DNA of 64,000 bases, from assembly GCA_017591395.1 (NCBI GenBank), contig WEDG01000242.1, positions 620,001 through 684,000 of the forward strand. Reading direction: 5' to 3'. How positions within the stretch are numbered: the first letter of the stretch is position 1; every line of letters starts with the position of its first letter. Below the pieces are notes generated by a model. The model saw only the letters and a program-made list of their open reading frames with translations. It did no database searches and was not told the origin of the DNA. Position numbers and translations under genes: made by a program. The DNA comes from Schistocephalus solidus (taxonomy: Eukaryota; Platyhelminthes; Cestoda; Diphyllobothriidea; Diphyllobothriidae). Below are positions 14,150 to 25,480 of this stretch, in pieces.

Positions 14150-16005
14150 TCACGAGAAAGGACCTCTTACGCGAAATCCGTCCGTGCTGCGTCTCCCAAA
14201 GTTATATACTAATAATGAAACGAGCGTTCCTAAAAAGAAGGCATCGATTGTCTTATAACTTTATATTTACTAACATTAAAATAATTACTTTTCACAAAAA
14301 AAAACCTGCATTTAAGATAATGGATATAGTAAAAATCAACCAAATATGGCTAAATATAAATTTTCATAAGCCAGGGGGTGCATAAAAAAGGGAAATTAAA
14401 TATAGAATAGTAACAAATGTACAAGATAAGTACTTCGTTAACTGTCCATTTGTATTTATGACAGCACAAGGTCTGTCTAACATCGAGGTAGTTAGGTTTT
14501 CTATAATAGTTTGTTCAATGTGCATATGCAGCGCCAACTCAAGTTTTTCTTGATTGAAAGACCTTTCTCTGCCTGATGCCAGTTTCTTTTGATATTGCAA
14601 AGCATTTCTGGATTGGATTCAAGTCCGGACTGTTCGCAGGTATAAAAATAGATTGCTGGTCACACGCGCAGAGGCTGGCTGTAGTCCAAAAAGTTAGATC
14701 CTCATTGTAAACGTTACTGAATTCATACTTCTTTAGAGCGATGAACTGGGACATTATCCTGTAAAATTATGGTGTCCATTCTGCGTCGATGTATGCCGTT
14801 ATAGCCAAAGGCATCCTTTATAATATCGGGGAACAGCTTGCTTTTACTGCTTTATGTTTTCGACCGCCAGATCGGTCGTTCTCCAAGTTTGCTGGTCATC
14901 AAAACCATCAGACGTCAGCAGTTCTTGAAAGTTACTCTCAATATAGTGTTCTCGGGGGATGTTTTTCTCACATATGACCATCTGGGTCGACTTCGCCGGC
15001 TTATCTAAAAATAAGACCTCATCGCAGAAGCAAATGCTCTTCCAGAATCAGGGCCTGGAATCAATGTTATTCTTAGCAAATAAAAAACATTCTTTAATAA
15101 GTTTCCTACTTAAAAACGGCTTGATTACGGCATTTGCCTGATGCAGTTCGAATTCCTAAATCATCTTCCTGATTATCTTCACGGAGAACATCAAAAGATG
15201 CTACCTGTGAGTGGTCACAGTGGGCCCAGAATGATATTGTTTTGCTGAACGACGAATAAAATCGTCATCCTGCTTGTGCGTGGACCGTTCTAGTCGATCA
15301 TTAACAATCCGCTACAGAGTGCCCTTAACAATATAAAAAGTACTAGCTAGCGACTCACGTGGCATTCCGTCTGCTGCAAGTTTCCGTATTCGTTCATAGT
15401 CAACTGCCGATAGATATTGTCTGGACATCTTTCACGTGCTGCGTGACAGAGGAAAATGACGGCGTTTCGCGGCTCTTAGCATGTAGGCTTGTTTATAGTT
15501 CCAATCATCGATGAAGTAAAACAAAGTACACTCAAACAACCTTATTACTGAATATTTTGCTACAAGATATCACAAATTTACAAAACTGAATTTTTTAAAG
15601 TAAATCTGCCATTTTTTTCCGAAAACAATGCGATTTCTCCTATCTGTATTAACCAGATTTTCATGAGCACAAAGTCAAATTTTCCATTCTCAGAAAGGAT
15701 ATATTTAAACGTTTTTTAGCTTATAGTACTATTTGTTTATAGTACAACGATCACAAATAAGAGAGTTTGGTTCGGAAGGTGCAATAGCGTAGGAAACCCC
15801 CCGAAAATCAAGGAACGTCAGATTCGGCCTCCTTTTGCCCAGTTTCCTCTTCAATAAACAGATCTGAAATGCACGCTTTTTAGCAAACAGCTATGTGTGC
15901 CTGAAATCACTAGAATAGAACAAATTAAACTCAAATATGTGCCATACTGCGGTTTTAAATTTCAAGCATGACCTTGCATGTGTTAGGAAATCTACTGTAC
16001 ATTCG
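14150..16005 (-). mobile_element. Tc1/mariner element remnant, copy 1
   Basis: It is related over most of its length to the copies at 50.3-52.8 kb and 22.0-22.6 kb. The right end (the element's 5' side) closes with AATCTACTGTACAT, shared almost exactly by all three (GGAAATCTACTGTACAT here). Minus-strand coding runs from about 15428 down to 14540. The non-coding flank right of the transposase is about 570 bp and matches copies 2 and 3. The left terminus is not resolved. I found no terminal inverted repeat partner of the right end, so the left boundary is only the limit of similarity to copy 3. Confidence 0.75.
14540..15428 (-). pseudogene. Decayed Tc1/mariner transposase (DDE family)
   Basis: The minus strand starts at an ATG (15428) with MSRQYLSAVDYERIRKLA, a helix-turn-helix-like N-terminus of the Tc1/mariner kind, and meets an in-frame stop about 35 codons in. 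A central block reads ICFCDEVLFLDKPAKS (near 15020, first catalytic Asp region). QDNVPVHRSKEV lies near 14755 (second Asp) and PANSPDLNPIQ near 14610-14635 (end of the DDE core). These blocks are in different frames, so several frameshifts separate them. The usual family residue after NPI is Glu; here it is Gln. About 14 extra codons lie between TFWT and PANSPD. Removing them would restore the DD34E spacing. The enzyme is certainly dead. Confidence 0.85.
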
Positions 16006-17565
16006 GTATTAAAGGTTATTACAATACCGTATAAAGTTGGGACGTCAAGGCAACTAAGGACATAAATGTTCGCAGACCATGTTAGACAATGACTACCTTG
16101 AACAAACAAACATAACAGTTTCTAAAAACCAGGAATCCGGATGTGTCCGCGTGTGAGATCATTGGAGAAATTTGTTGCCCAGTGTGTAGAAACCTGCGTC
16201 TACAAGCAAACATCAGCAGGCCATCATCAAGCTCGTATTTACATGCATGTTAACGTCCATGTACTACACACCTTCTTTTGAGGTCGCGACCGATTGTTCA
16301 AGCCTAGCTATTTAAAATGTAGTCAGTAAGGTTGCCGGAAAATATTTTTGCTTGGCACTTATGGGTGATCTTCAGCGAGAGCATTCAAATAAAACAAGAA
16401 GGAAGGCTACAGTTCGGACCTTCGTTAAAAATTAAAACTCCTTGCGTATTAAATCTCTTTATCTTTGTAAGGTTGTCAATCTTTCAATGGAAGGAAACGC
16501 ACTCTGTTTTTAAGTAAGTTTCAGATCCATATTTTAATACGTTGAACTTCTAACATATATCGCTGCAGGGACACCCTTCTGTTCGTAAGGTAGTTGGTCT
16601 GAAAACTGTTCGATAGTTGTCAATCGAAAAATAATGAATTTCAGTGTAATCATGCAAGTTGTTGATTGAAATATAAACCCAACGAATTATTTATACTTAC
16701 AACTAAGCCGACATACTTCCAATAATTCCGTCGAGGAGTAGAAAATCATCGGGAATTTTCAAAATATATCGAGTATGCTTGTACGTAAGACAATATCGTT
16801 AAGAAATAACTGACAAAAACACGTATGAAACCGTGCTAATCCGAAAGGAATTGCTGAAATAACTATACTTTAAAACACTGGATATCAATCCTCACTTACA
16901 CAGCAAGCACCCAAGATAACTATCTGAAAAAAAAGAGATATTTCCCCATAAATTTAGTTTACTGATCATCCAAAGTTTCTTAAAAGGAGGTAATTCTAAT
17001 AATTTCTCAGAGTTCCCGGGTTTCCTCCCATTTAATTGATTAATTGCGAGACACTCAGTCCATTGCTAAACATAGAGGGTAAGCAACGTTTTTGCGTGTA
17101 TTCATACTGTTTCCGGTATGTAACGGATGTTTACCGTTCTGGGCTACCTTCCTACAAAATGCATCTTGATACATTTAAACACAAATGCAGCGCAAATATG
17201 ATTTTTACTCTGCATATTTAAGATCATCATGTGCCTTCTCTCTCCTTAAAGACCCCTTCTGTTACCATTCCCGTATTACAGATGCCCTAGTGTCATAATT
17301 CATTGGAGTACACATATGCTTTTCTGGCCGGGTATTCAAGTTAATATCATGGGGAGCGCTATTTGCACAAAACTTCCCAAAGTATTTTTGAAGAGCATTA
17401 AAAACATCAGATGTGACAGTTTGATCATCGTTTCCAACGCTGTCTACCGTGTGCCCCACAGCATGCTGGGCCCAGGGATGGCTGCTTGTGCGTAAATTAG
17501 TTTTCACAGATTCTACAATTGCGATGCACTCACCGAACTCTCTCTTTCGTTCATATATGATCGTT
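16006..17565. other. Gene-free stretch
   Basis: AT-rich DNA. A 102-codon minus-strand open frame (17262-17570) has fairly balanced composition but no recognisable domain and a non-ATG start, so it is not called as a gene. No RNA gene or large repeat seen. Confidence 0.4.
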
Positions 17566-17566
17566 G

Positions 17567-17850
17567 TCAAGAAAGAGTCAAAGACAACGGAGGAAGGATT
17601 AAGTGAAGTGGTTGAGAAAGATAAACGACCCGGCTACGCGTGCCACACACGCCTCATACATGCACAGTGGACGAGTTTTCACATGAAGATAATGAAGGAC
17701 TCTTGCAGCTAAGCTGTACGAAACTGCTATAACTGCACAGTAGGAAGGAGCCCATTGCAGCCTCACTCTCCGTCGTGGGTGGAGGACCGAGTTAAACCAT
17801 GGATTGCCAACCTTCCAAGCCATCGTCATAGATTCAAGCGCGTCAGCTTG
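17567..17850. repeat. Dispersed repeat related to 59.18-59.50 kb
   Basis: Starts near GTCAAGAAAGAGTCAAAG and shares ordered blocks with the copy at 59.2 kb: CGCGTGCCACA, AGGAGCC, and CCATGGATTGCCAACC with CCTTCCAAGCCA against GCCATTGGCAACCCTCC and AAGCCA. Both copies are preceded by a CT-rich tract. The 114-codon minus open frame here (17599-17943) is not conserved in the other copy, so no protein is inferred. The family is unidentified. Confidence 0.6.
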
Positions 17851-20800
17851 TTTATGGTGAGGAATATGTGCTGAATGCCCTAGGAATACAGTCCATAGTG
17901 TCGACCTTCTATTCCCTTTCTCAGACATCAGTCTACTGTCCAAGTTAGTCTGTTATCTGATGCAGAGTTTGGGTGTAAGACTAGGCATAAGTGTAGCTAC
18001 CCTTATGCCCACAAAACGGCACAAATGGCTATTCATCGGTTTCGTAAGACAAAAAAACTGCGATTAGTTTGTGGAGGGGTGACAAATAGGTACCTGTCAA
18101 ATTCAAGAGGGCGCATGAGTATTGAAAAAGGAAGGGTTAGCTTCAGTACTGTTTAAACTTAATATACTTTCATTTACCCAATCATAACCCAGGGTATGAG
18201 TTGGAACAAGCAACACAAATGCGCGCACATACAATGCAGATGTTCCAGATATGGTCTATGAAGTACATCATGGATACGTCTTCGAACCGAAGTTCACTTG
18301 CACCTTATCAACTGACATACTTTTTCGTTGCAGGTTGGGTCCCTGTTCAGACGGAGATAGGCACACATGGATCCATTGTTTGGATTTGATGAAACTTCCT
18401 TAACCAGTTTAATATGACCTGCCGTTTGACCATCCACGCTTTATTTGTGCTCATGTTCGTTTTCGATCTCAGATGCTGGTGCGGGAAAAAGGAGACTAGA
18501 TCTCTGGAACCAAATTAAAATCCACTACCAGAGAGTGCGTCGGATAAAAGCAATGTTTTAATAGGGGTGGGAGTATAAATAGGGTACAATTGCTGTAACA
18601 CTACACGCCTATGGAAATTAGTGACTGGCACAATGATTGGAGGTTGTTGCACTTGGTGAGATGATGGCTTGATTCCCGACAGTCAATAAATTAATGGCCT
18701 CAATTTCAGCTGTCGTATTGGTTATTTGTGTGGTAGGAAATCGGAATTTTGACTCCCCTGCCTGGCTGCTTACCCTGGTCAAGCCAAGTATCCGTTCAGA
18801 ACACGGAGGAAGAGGTCACCGCGCCTGTTAACCGACTGCGGGCAGCATACTCATTAGGCAGACAGCTAGCTCGTTAAGCCTTTTTCACCCACCTCGAAAA
18901 TTTTGGCCTCGGTTAATGAGTTGTGACTTGGGATTTGGCGGTATTTTTCCGCACTGCTTTTGCATGTGGGTTATTCGCACCAAAAGCTGTCTTCCGGTTT
19001 ATCGAACGTACATAGATGCTCGCTCGCTCGCTCGCACCTACACCGGATCAGGTAAACAATTCTGGATGCCCCCTAGCATGACAGCTTCACGGCTTGACAC
19101 CTGTATTTTTACCTGACGTGAGAATTCGGCCAAGGACAGTCCAGGAATTTTTGATGAAGAGAGCCCTCGTCAAAATTTGGGGCCGGCCGGTTATGGTCTC
19201 ATGCAGCTTCTGTGCGTACGCCGACTGGCGACGGTGTGCTGGTAGCCATTGTGTTTAAGCGCCCACCAACTCTTCGTTACTTCACAACGTTGCCTCCAGG
19301 CTCACAGCAGTGCATCTCAATACGAAGCTATAGCGTCTTTACGCAACAGTTGTTTGACCGAGTAGGCAGTTGTGCTTGAAGCTCAGTATTTGCCTCATAT
19401 TTGTCCCTCTCTCTTAGGCTACTGAAGTTGAAGTGTCATCGTAACAAGTAAAGTAAGATAATTAGTGATGTATGCAAGAGCCACTAATAGTGGTAGCGCA
19501 GTCAATAACTTTTAAAATATGCAGTAACTTCCCGGTTGGTTGCTGCCACCGCTGATGACGGTCTATGAATTTGAAATGTCAGGAAAATGAAATTTTTGTA
19601 TCCGCGATTGGTTTTCCATCTTCAGTTACTTCCAATTCTTTCTATAGAATAAAAATCTTATTGAGCTTTCATGGCCTGCGTGGAAAATTTCTTTGAATTA
19701 ATGTCCATTACTGTGCAATTCAACAATCCCCACACATATTTATTTGCTGAAATGCTGCAGCTGATCCAGGCATCTTGAGTTACTAAACGTTTATGACCTC
19801 GAACACTAGTCTCGATTTCAACGAAAAGAGCTCTGCCAAGGAACGTTTAAGCATTAAGATAGTGCGGAAAATCCCTTTGGCAGACATAAAGAAGACATTT
19901 TGCAGATTAACAGTGCAATTACTCCAAGCCATTGACGTGTAGAACAGAGGCCACCAACTTCAGAAGGAGCCACACACCGCGAAAAACTTGGCAACTGATT
20001 ATGAATCGTACCTCTATCGTTCGCAGACTACACACTTGATAAAGTGTGCAAGACGTTTGGCTGGAAACATAACATACAAAAAATGGGGGCTTTACCTTGT
20101 GGGAGGTCCTCCGCTGCCGAAAAGTTGGCTTGTCAAGTTCACTTACGACCAATGGAATGGAAATGCCAGACTACGTAAGGATTTTCCGATTGTCTGGCTT
20201 GAATGATCGCCTAATTTACTTTCACGTCGTCAGAGTGGCCCCTTTTGCCGCAAGTGAACGAGCGCACTTGTCAGCTGATTGGCTTAAGTAAGATGCCCCT
20301 AGAATGAGACCCTGTCGAAGCTCCAACGATGTTAATCAACAAGGAAAACCACACTCAATAAACCTGATGTAGGCGAACAAATGGAAATCCCGCAGATATA
20401 CTTATTTACTAAATACTTTAATATCGATAAGCAGCGGAGGCTTCCAAATATGAGGTGACGTTGTGCACTGGGGAAAATTCCCAGCCGAAGCAACAGCGAC
20501 TACGCAGATTCAGCTAAAGAGAGCAATTTGGATTTTTTAGTGAGGGTAGGCGAGGGTAGACATGCGTTGACGAGAAGTTTAGAGATAGTCGCTCTTAAAG
20601 GGGGTATCCGGCCATTAAGTCAACAAAAGGATTCCAGGCTTTTAGCAACCCGTTTTCGCTTGCCAAACGCAAAATTTATAGTCATGGGCAAAAAATAAGC
20701 GCAATGAAAATGCAATGGTAATGCGCAATTTTCAGATAATTAAGTAATATGATGCATTTTTAAAAAACTACGTAACAAACCATTTCCTCCAACAGTGGCC

Positions 20801-22009
20801 AGTTAGCGATGTCATATTATGTACATAAGCTGATTAGTACCGATGAAAAAGAACTCTTTACCAGGAAGATTATTAAAATCAGAACTGGCACTGATAACTG
20901 AAAGAGAAAATGGACTGGGCATAGAAAGTATACGGAGTATAGTTATTTTTAGAGTCAAAAGAAAATTCCAAACAAAGAATAGGAAGGGAAAAAATCCTTT
21001 TTTCTTTAAAAACATGCACAACAGTTTTTATGGATGGCGGAGAAAGTTGCGACTGATGGCTGGAAGATTGGTAACAAGACAGACTAGTCATATGCTTTTA
21101 TTTTAGATTTATGTTAGACCAATAGCCACGCTATACCCTAACTTCGGTCCCCTGGTTTTTAACTGTTGAACATGTCATCCACAGAGGCAATGCTGCGGTC
21201 AAGGTGTTCCTAGATGCGTTTGGTCAGGGCAATCAGATTTTCGCTTGATTACGCCGATAGGGACGTCACAGGAATATAATATTTCATAAGCTCACATGTT
21301 CACAGGCCGGTCACTGACTAAGAAATTCTAAATAGAATCGTCAGGTGCAATCGTAAGCGTACCATTTAGTGTATATAAACATGACTATTCTATTGTTAAA
21401 TTTTTCTATAAATATTTCGGATTTTCTATTACGATGAATTGCAGCTAGTCTTTGAAAATGAGGGTGAATTCTTTACGATTTTCATTGTCTTCAGACAAAC
21501 TGTCCATGAATTAAGATTTCGTTCGTTGGGTTTGGTAACACCTTGAAAATAAGATATTTTTTAAAAGCATTTACCGAATTAGGGACTTTTTTGGCATCCT
21601 TTCTAACGTATTTGTAGACTCACTCAAACAGGAAAACTCGCTGCCGAGAAAACTGAACGTCCACACCAAAAGCCGGGAAAACATATGCTTATAATTAGTC
21701 AAAACATTTTCGATAATAAGTTGCCTTTTTAAAAAGCGCTTTAATTATATGTTTCAGTGTCGAATGTCTGCGTACTTAACGTTTTTCCAAGATGAAGCTG
21801 AGGAAAAACTGGGAACGCTTGACCGGTTTTTCGACTACACTGAAAAGTAGGGATACAATTTCTGGTGAAAATTAAAGAACTCACTTCTATTTTTCTATCG
21901 GAGCGTTTTTCGATACATTTGCTGACTTCTCAATCTAGTTCTAAAATTTCAAACGCACAAGAGAGTGGCCATATATATACTAAGATTTTACGATAAAATG
22001 TCAAACTGT
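17851..22009. other. Gene-free stretch upstream of Wnt
   Basis: No supported coding exon. A somewhat GC-richer segment (about 18720-19330) contains a short (GCTC)4 run near 19017-19034 and several open frames without recognisable domains. About 20810-21110 has overlapping lysine-rich open frames on both strands that look like A/T-rich chance ORFs. Segment 21400-22000 may be badly decayed interior of the mariner copy that ends at 22600, but I cannot align it convincingly. Wnt promoter elements would be expected here or inside the mariner remnant; none is recognisable. Confidence 0.4.
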
Positions 22010-22600
22010 TGCCCCTTCCGTTTCAAGTTTCCTTATTCATTTATGATCAACTGCAGACCGAAATTATCTTACAGGCTTCGCGTACGCCCTAACAGCGAAA
22101 AGTCGGGCATGTTATCGTTTCTCGTATACATGCGCGTTTAAGGTCCTAATTATCGGTGTGGTAAAACAAAGTATATTAACATAAGTTTGTTACAGCGTTT
22201 TTTGCTACAAAACGTCATGAATTTGCAAAACTTATTTTTTAGACTGAATCTGTCCTGTTTTTCCGAAAAAATGTGATCTCTCAAACCTGCATTCAGCTGA
22301 TTTTCGTGAAAACAACACAAACTTTTCCATTCTCCGAAAGGATTTATTCTAAAATTTCCGGTTTATATTAATATTTTAAGAGGATAGGAAAATTCCTGGA
22401 TATCAAGAAACGTTGGATTGTGCCCCATATAGCCGCGTTTCCAATCAATAAACCGATTTGAAGTGAACTCTATATTCCTAAACAGCTTTTTGTGCATCAA
22501 TTCAATACAACGAACAGAACGTACACCTTAAACTGTCTTCTCTGCTACGACCTCAAATTGTTATATAGACTTATCATGAGCTAGGCAATCTACTGTACAT
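22010..22600 (-). mobile_element. Tc1/mariner remnant, copy 2 (5' part)
   Basis: Minus-strand remnant. The stretch GTTTCAAGTTTCCTTATTC at about 22019-22037 corresponds to the transposase N-terminus of copy 1 (GCAAGTTTCCGTATTCGTTC near 15377). From about 22150 onwards it matches copies 1 and 3 through the long 5' non-coding part, including GATATCAAGAAACGTTGGAT (also in copy 3). It ends at 22600 with GGCAATCTACTGTACAT. The rest of the transposase is missing or unrecognisable. The copy ends about 70 bp upstream of the Wnt start codon and could overlap the Wnt promoter or 5' UTR. Confidence 0.75.
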
Positions 22601-22671
22601 ATTTTTGTGAACCATTGCTTAATGAGAGCCACTATCACTCCACATTTTCTTCTGCGCCCTAAAGAAAATGG

Positions 22672-23338
22672 ATGGCTTGCATGAACTCCTGGAAACTCCT
22701 GTCGTCAGTATTGCTGATTCTCTCTTCCCTGGTACTGACAGACGCTAGCCTACCACCACTTCAATCTCCTTCCGCCTCTGCTCCGGCCCATGGCAGCTAT
22801 GAGGCATACTACAATCAACCTTCTTCCTCAGACAGATCCGCCTATGCACCACGTCAGGCGTCATCAGGGCGTTTCTACCGCGAGTCACCCTCGGCCCAGG
22901 TTCCCAACCGAGATTCCCTTCGATTCTACCGTCCCTCTGGTTCTCATGACGTCCGTGCGGAACTTTCTCCACCCCTATACTCCGTCGTCGGGTCTGCATC
23001 CGACGCCCTAAAGCTAGAATCGTCCGCTTTCGGCTTCCTTTCCAGCGAGGAGGCCTCTGACACTGTCTGTCACAGTCTACCTGGCCTTTCCGACCAACAG
23101 CGCAGCCTGTGCCTGCGCAATCCAGGATTAGTTTGGGCAATTGTGGACGGCACCCAGTTGGGTCTCTACGAATGTGTGCATCAATTCCGGCTGGACCGGT
23201 GGAACTGTTCGGCAGCCAAGATCATCTACTTCAGCCAGAGTGCTGCAAGTTCTGGCATTGCTACTTATAAGTCTCCCAGCACTATGCCGTTTGCATCCGG
23301 AAGTCTGGTCAGCGGACTACAGGGTATTCTCAAAAGAG
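22672..23338 (+). CDS. Wnt2-like ligand, exon 1 (N-terminus)
   Basis: Encodes residues 1-222 plus one base of codon 223 of a secreted Wnt glycoprotein, a lipid-modified ligand for Frizzled receptors. ATG 22672 is the first Met after an in-frame TAA at 22660-22662. Residues 1-25 form a signal peptide: a hydrophobic stretch ending LVLTDA. Residues 26-128 are a Ser/Pro/Tyr-rich extension before the Wnt domain, much longer than in typical Wnts. The domain starts at VCHSLPGLSDQQRSLC (Cys133, Cys147), then GTQLGLYECVHQFRLDRWNC (Cys168, Cys179), with an N-glycosylation sequon at Asn178 (NCS). The exon ends AAAAGAG followed by donor GTAATT, phase 1. A non-coding first exon upstream is possible. The Wnt identity is secure; the exact start is probable. 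Confidence 0.95.
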
Positions 23339-24429
23339 GTAATTAACCTATTTTATCTTAAGTGCAGCTCGTCCTTACTTAAGCATGTGGATGTGTCTTC
23401 TAAGTTCTGTTGCTTGATTCTACTTCTTAGGTTCAAGGTAAATGCAAAAGGACCTACATCCTAGTAAGTATTCAGCTTCAAAAGTAGCCTTGGTTTTTAA
23501 AGAGATCAGTTGGGTCTTACGCTTCAAAGACCGCGTGACTATTAGGCCGCATAGCCCCGGAAGTGAGCGAAATGCTCCTAATGATTTTGCAACTTCACTT
23601 TCGAAATTTAGTGATGTACGCTTGAGATAGGGTTGGAAATATGTTTAAAACATATGTTGAAACCATTAAATCCTTCGAAATCAGTGTTCTTAATCGGATT
23701 ATCAAGAGAGAATTTGCCAATCTCGTTATCTGAATAAAAAAGGTCAGAAGATCCCCTGTTGCGCATTGAGTAAGGAGCTGAATTTCCGTCAGCCAAATTT
23801 CGCCAGTAGAATGAATGCTCGGTTTTTTTCAGTTAAGAGCCTATTTTCGAAGAACTTTCCTGCACCTATTTGGCTGAATTTAAAAGCTAGTAAAATACTC
23901 AGACGGTGAGATATTCGATGGATATGGCAGCGAATATGAAATTTCGGAGTCAGTGCTATGCACCTGTCAGGTTCTATGGGCGAGGTCCTTTTTATCCTCG
24001 GAAACAACTGCCCCTCCCGCGAGCATTTTAACCAACATGACTGCCTGCGACGGCTCTTTGCCTCTGGCTGTCTCCCATGGGAAAAAACTCTTCGTTAGCA
24101 CGAGCACCAAAGATCTGCTCTATCCTGAAAGTAAACACTAACCACGCAAACACGCTGAATTTTTGGCTGTTTGTGGAGCTATCAGTAGCAGACACATCAT
24201 ATATGGAAGCGGTGAAAAGTAGCGTGCAGTGAGGGAGATTTATGAAGTTTCGGTCCTCGCGGTCGTTCGGTATCGCCCTTATCGACGTGGTCCAACGGAA
24301 TAGCGGGAAAGCTGCGTTTAGCCTGCTCTGGCTTTCAACGCTAGAGTACTCAAGAAGGGTCGCGTGCTGTGGTGAATAGCTAATGACAAAGTAAGTACTG
24401 CTGGGGAAACGAAAATTTTAGTAGTTTAG

Positions 24430-24605
24430 GCAGATGAATATTGCCGGCAACGACCAGGGTGACTGGAATGGTCATTTCAGGCTTATTAGCCGTCGTCAGT
24501 CGGTCATACTTAATCCCAGGTAGTGCACCACCTAAGGATCAAACCTGCGACTCGGTGATTAGAAATCCAACGCTCTTACCATTGAGCCACTGGTTCCTTG
24601 TTTTG
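24430..24605 (-). mobile_element. tRNA-derived SINE, best-preserved copy
   Basis: Read on the minus strand, GGAACCAGTGGCTCAATGG begins a tRNA-like head. The A box is TGGCTCAATGG (24589-24579) and the B box GGTTTGATCC (24545-24536), with spacing normal for an internal RNA polymerase III promoter. The body follows with GTATGACCGACTGACGACGG, AATAAGCCTGAAATGACC and ATTCCAGTCACCC. The same body recurs many times in this window. SINEs are non-coding and rely on another element's reverse transcriptase. The source tRNA cannot be named from this copy. Confidence 0.8.
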
Positions 24606-24732
24606 CCGGTTTAGGTCGGGAAGATTGACTGTATTCGTTTATAAAAAGGCTCACCGATCGCTTACTGATCTCACTCGTTCCGTTCTACCTTGAGGCTCAC
24701 TCTCTAGCCCTACCAGATAGCCACAAGTAGTA

Positions 24733-24960
24733 GAATAGGCAGATGATTATTGCCGGCAAGGGAGACTGGAATAGTCTTTTCTGGCTTATTTGCCGTCGTC
24801 AGCCAGCCATACCCAACCGCAGTTGGTGCATCACCCACTGTGCGCCTGTTGGCGGGGCTCGAGAGTGAACCGAAAAAGCAGAACGGGATGAGTGAGTTCC
24901 GTTAGTGCTCGGTGAGCGTTCATCAACGGATACAATTGTATTAGTTATTTGGTACTGCAA
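24733..24960 (-). mobile_element. SINE copy, head replaced
   Basis: The body matches the copy just upstream (GCAGATGATTATTGCCGGCAA, GACTGGAATAGTC, GCCGTCGTCAGCCAGCC). After CACCCACTGTGCGCCTGTTGG it diverges from the tRNA head and continues with CGGTGAGCGTTCATCAACGG, which resembles a stretch near 8010-8040. It may be a chimera or a second subfamily. Confidence 0.65.
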
Positions 24961-25090
24961 GGATGTCTTCAGCCAGTCACACTCGACCCCGTCTTGAGAT
25001 CTAACTTCACAATTTTGGCCCGTTGGTAAACGAAATAAACTTCTTTGAGCCTGCTCAATTCGGGCTTGCCTCCCATGTCGTCTTCAGTTA

Positions 25091-25359
25091 ATTTCGTGAT
25101 AGGTGGCTGAGGACGACACCACCCAATATTATCTGCCCTAGTGAGCAAACCTCCTACATGTGCACTTACTGATTAGGTTGGACACGGTTATTAATATCCC
25201 GTTGGACACGGCATGGACACGGCCGTTAGACACGGCATGGACCCGAATTTCGTGATAGGTGGCTGAGGACGACACCACCCAATATTATCTGCCCTAGTGA
25301 GCAAACCTCCTACATGTTCACTCACTGATTAGGTTGGACACGGTTATTAATATCCCGTT
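25091..25359. repeat. Direct duplication, 113-bp units, 156-bp period
   Basis: Copies at 25091-25203 and 25247-25359 are nearly identical (the differences I see are GTGCACTTAC against GTTCACTCAC). The 43-bp spacer carries three further GGACACGG-like or GACACGGC-like short repeats. The near identity stands out against the decayed state of surrounding repeats, so the duplication is probably recent (or an assembly artefact). Confidence 0.9.
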
Positions 25360-25369
25360 CTACATGTGG

Positions 25370-25480
25370 ATTTGCGCTAAATTCCAGGGATGATATACAC
25401 ATGTCATTAAAATTAACACAAGCCTTAGCCCAAACCAAAAATTAACCTTCCTTAATATAATTGCAAGAGGAACTGCAACA
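25370..25480 (+). repeat. Fragment of CCCTAA-like TIR repeat
   Basis: TTTGCGCTAAATTCCAGGG followed by GTCATTAAAATTAAC matches the border-to-interior part of the related repeats near 12.0 and 50.8 kb, then a short run of CCTTAGCCC/AACC-like units. No right end is visible, so it is truncated. Confidence 0.45.

Noticed and set aside
22745..23140. Minus-strand 131-codon frame opposite Wnt exon 1
   Set aside because: A shadow of the GC-richer Wnt exon; it has no motif of its own.
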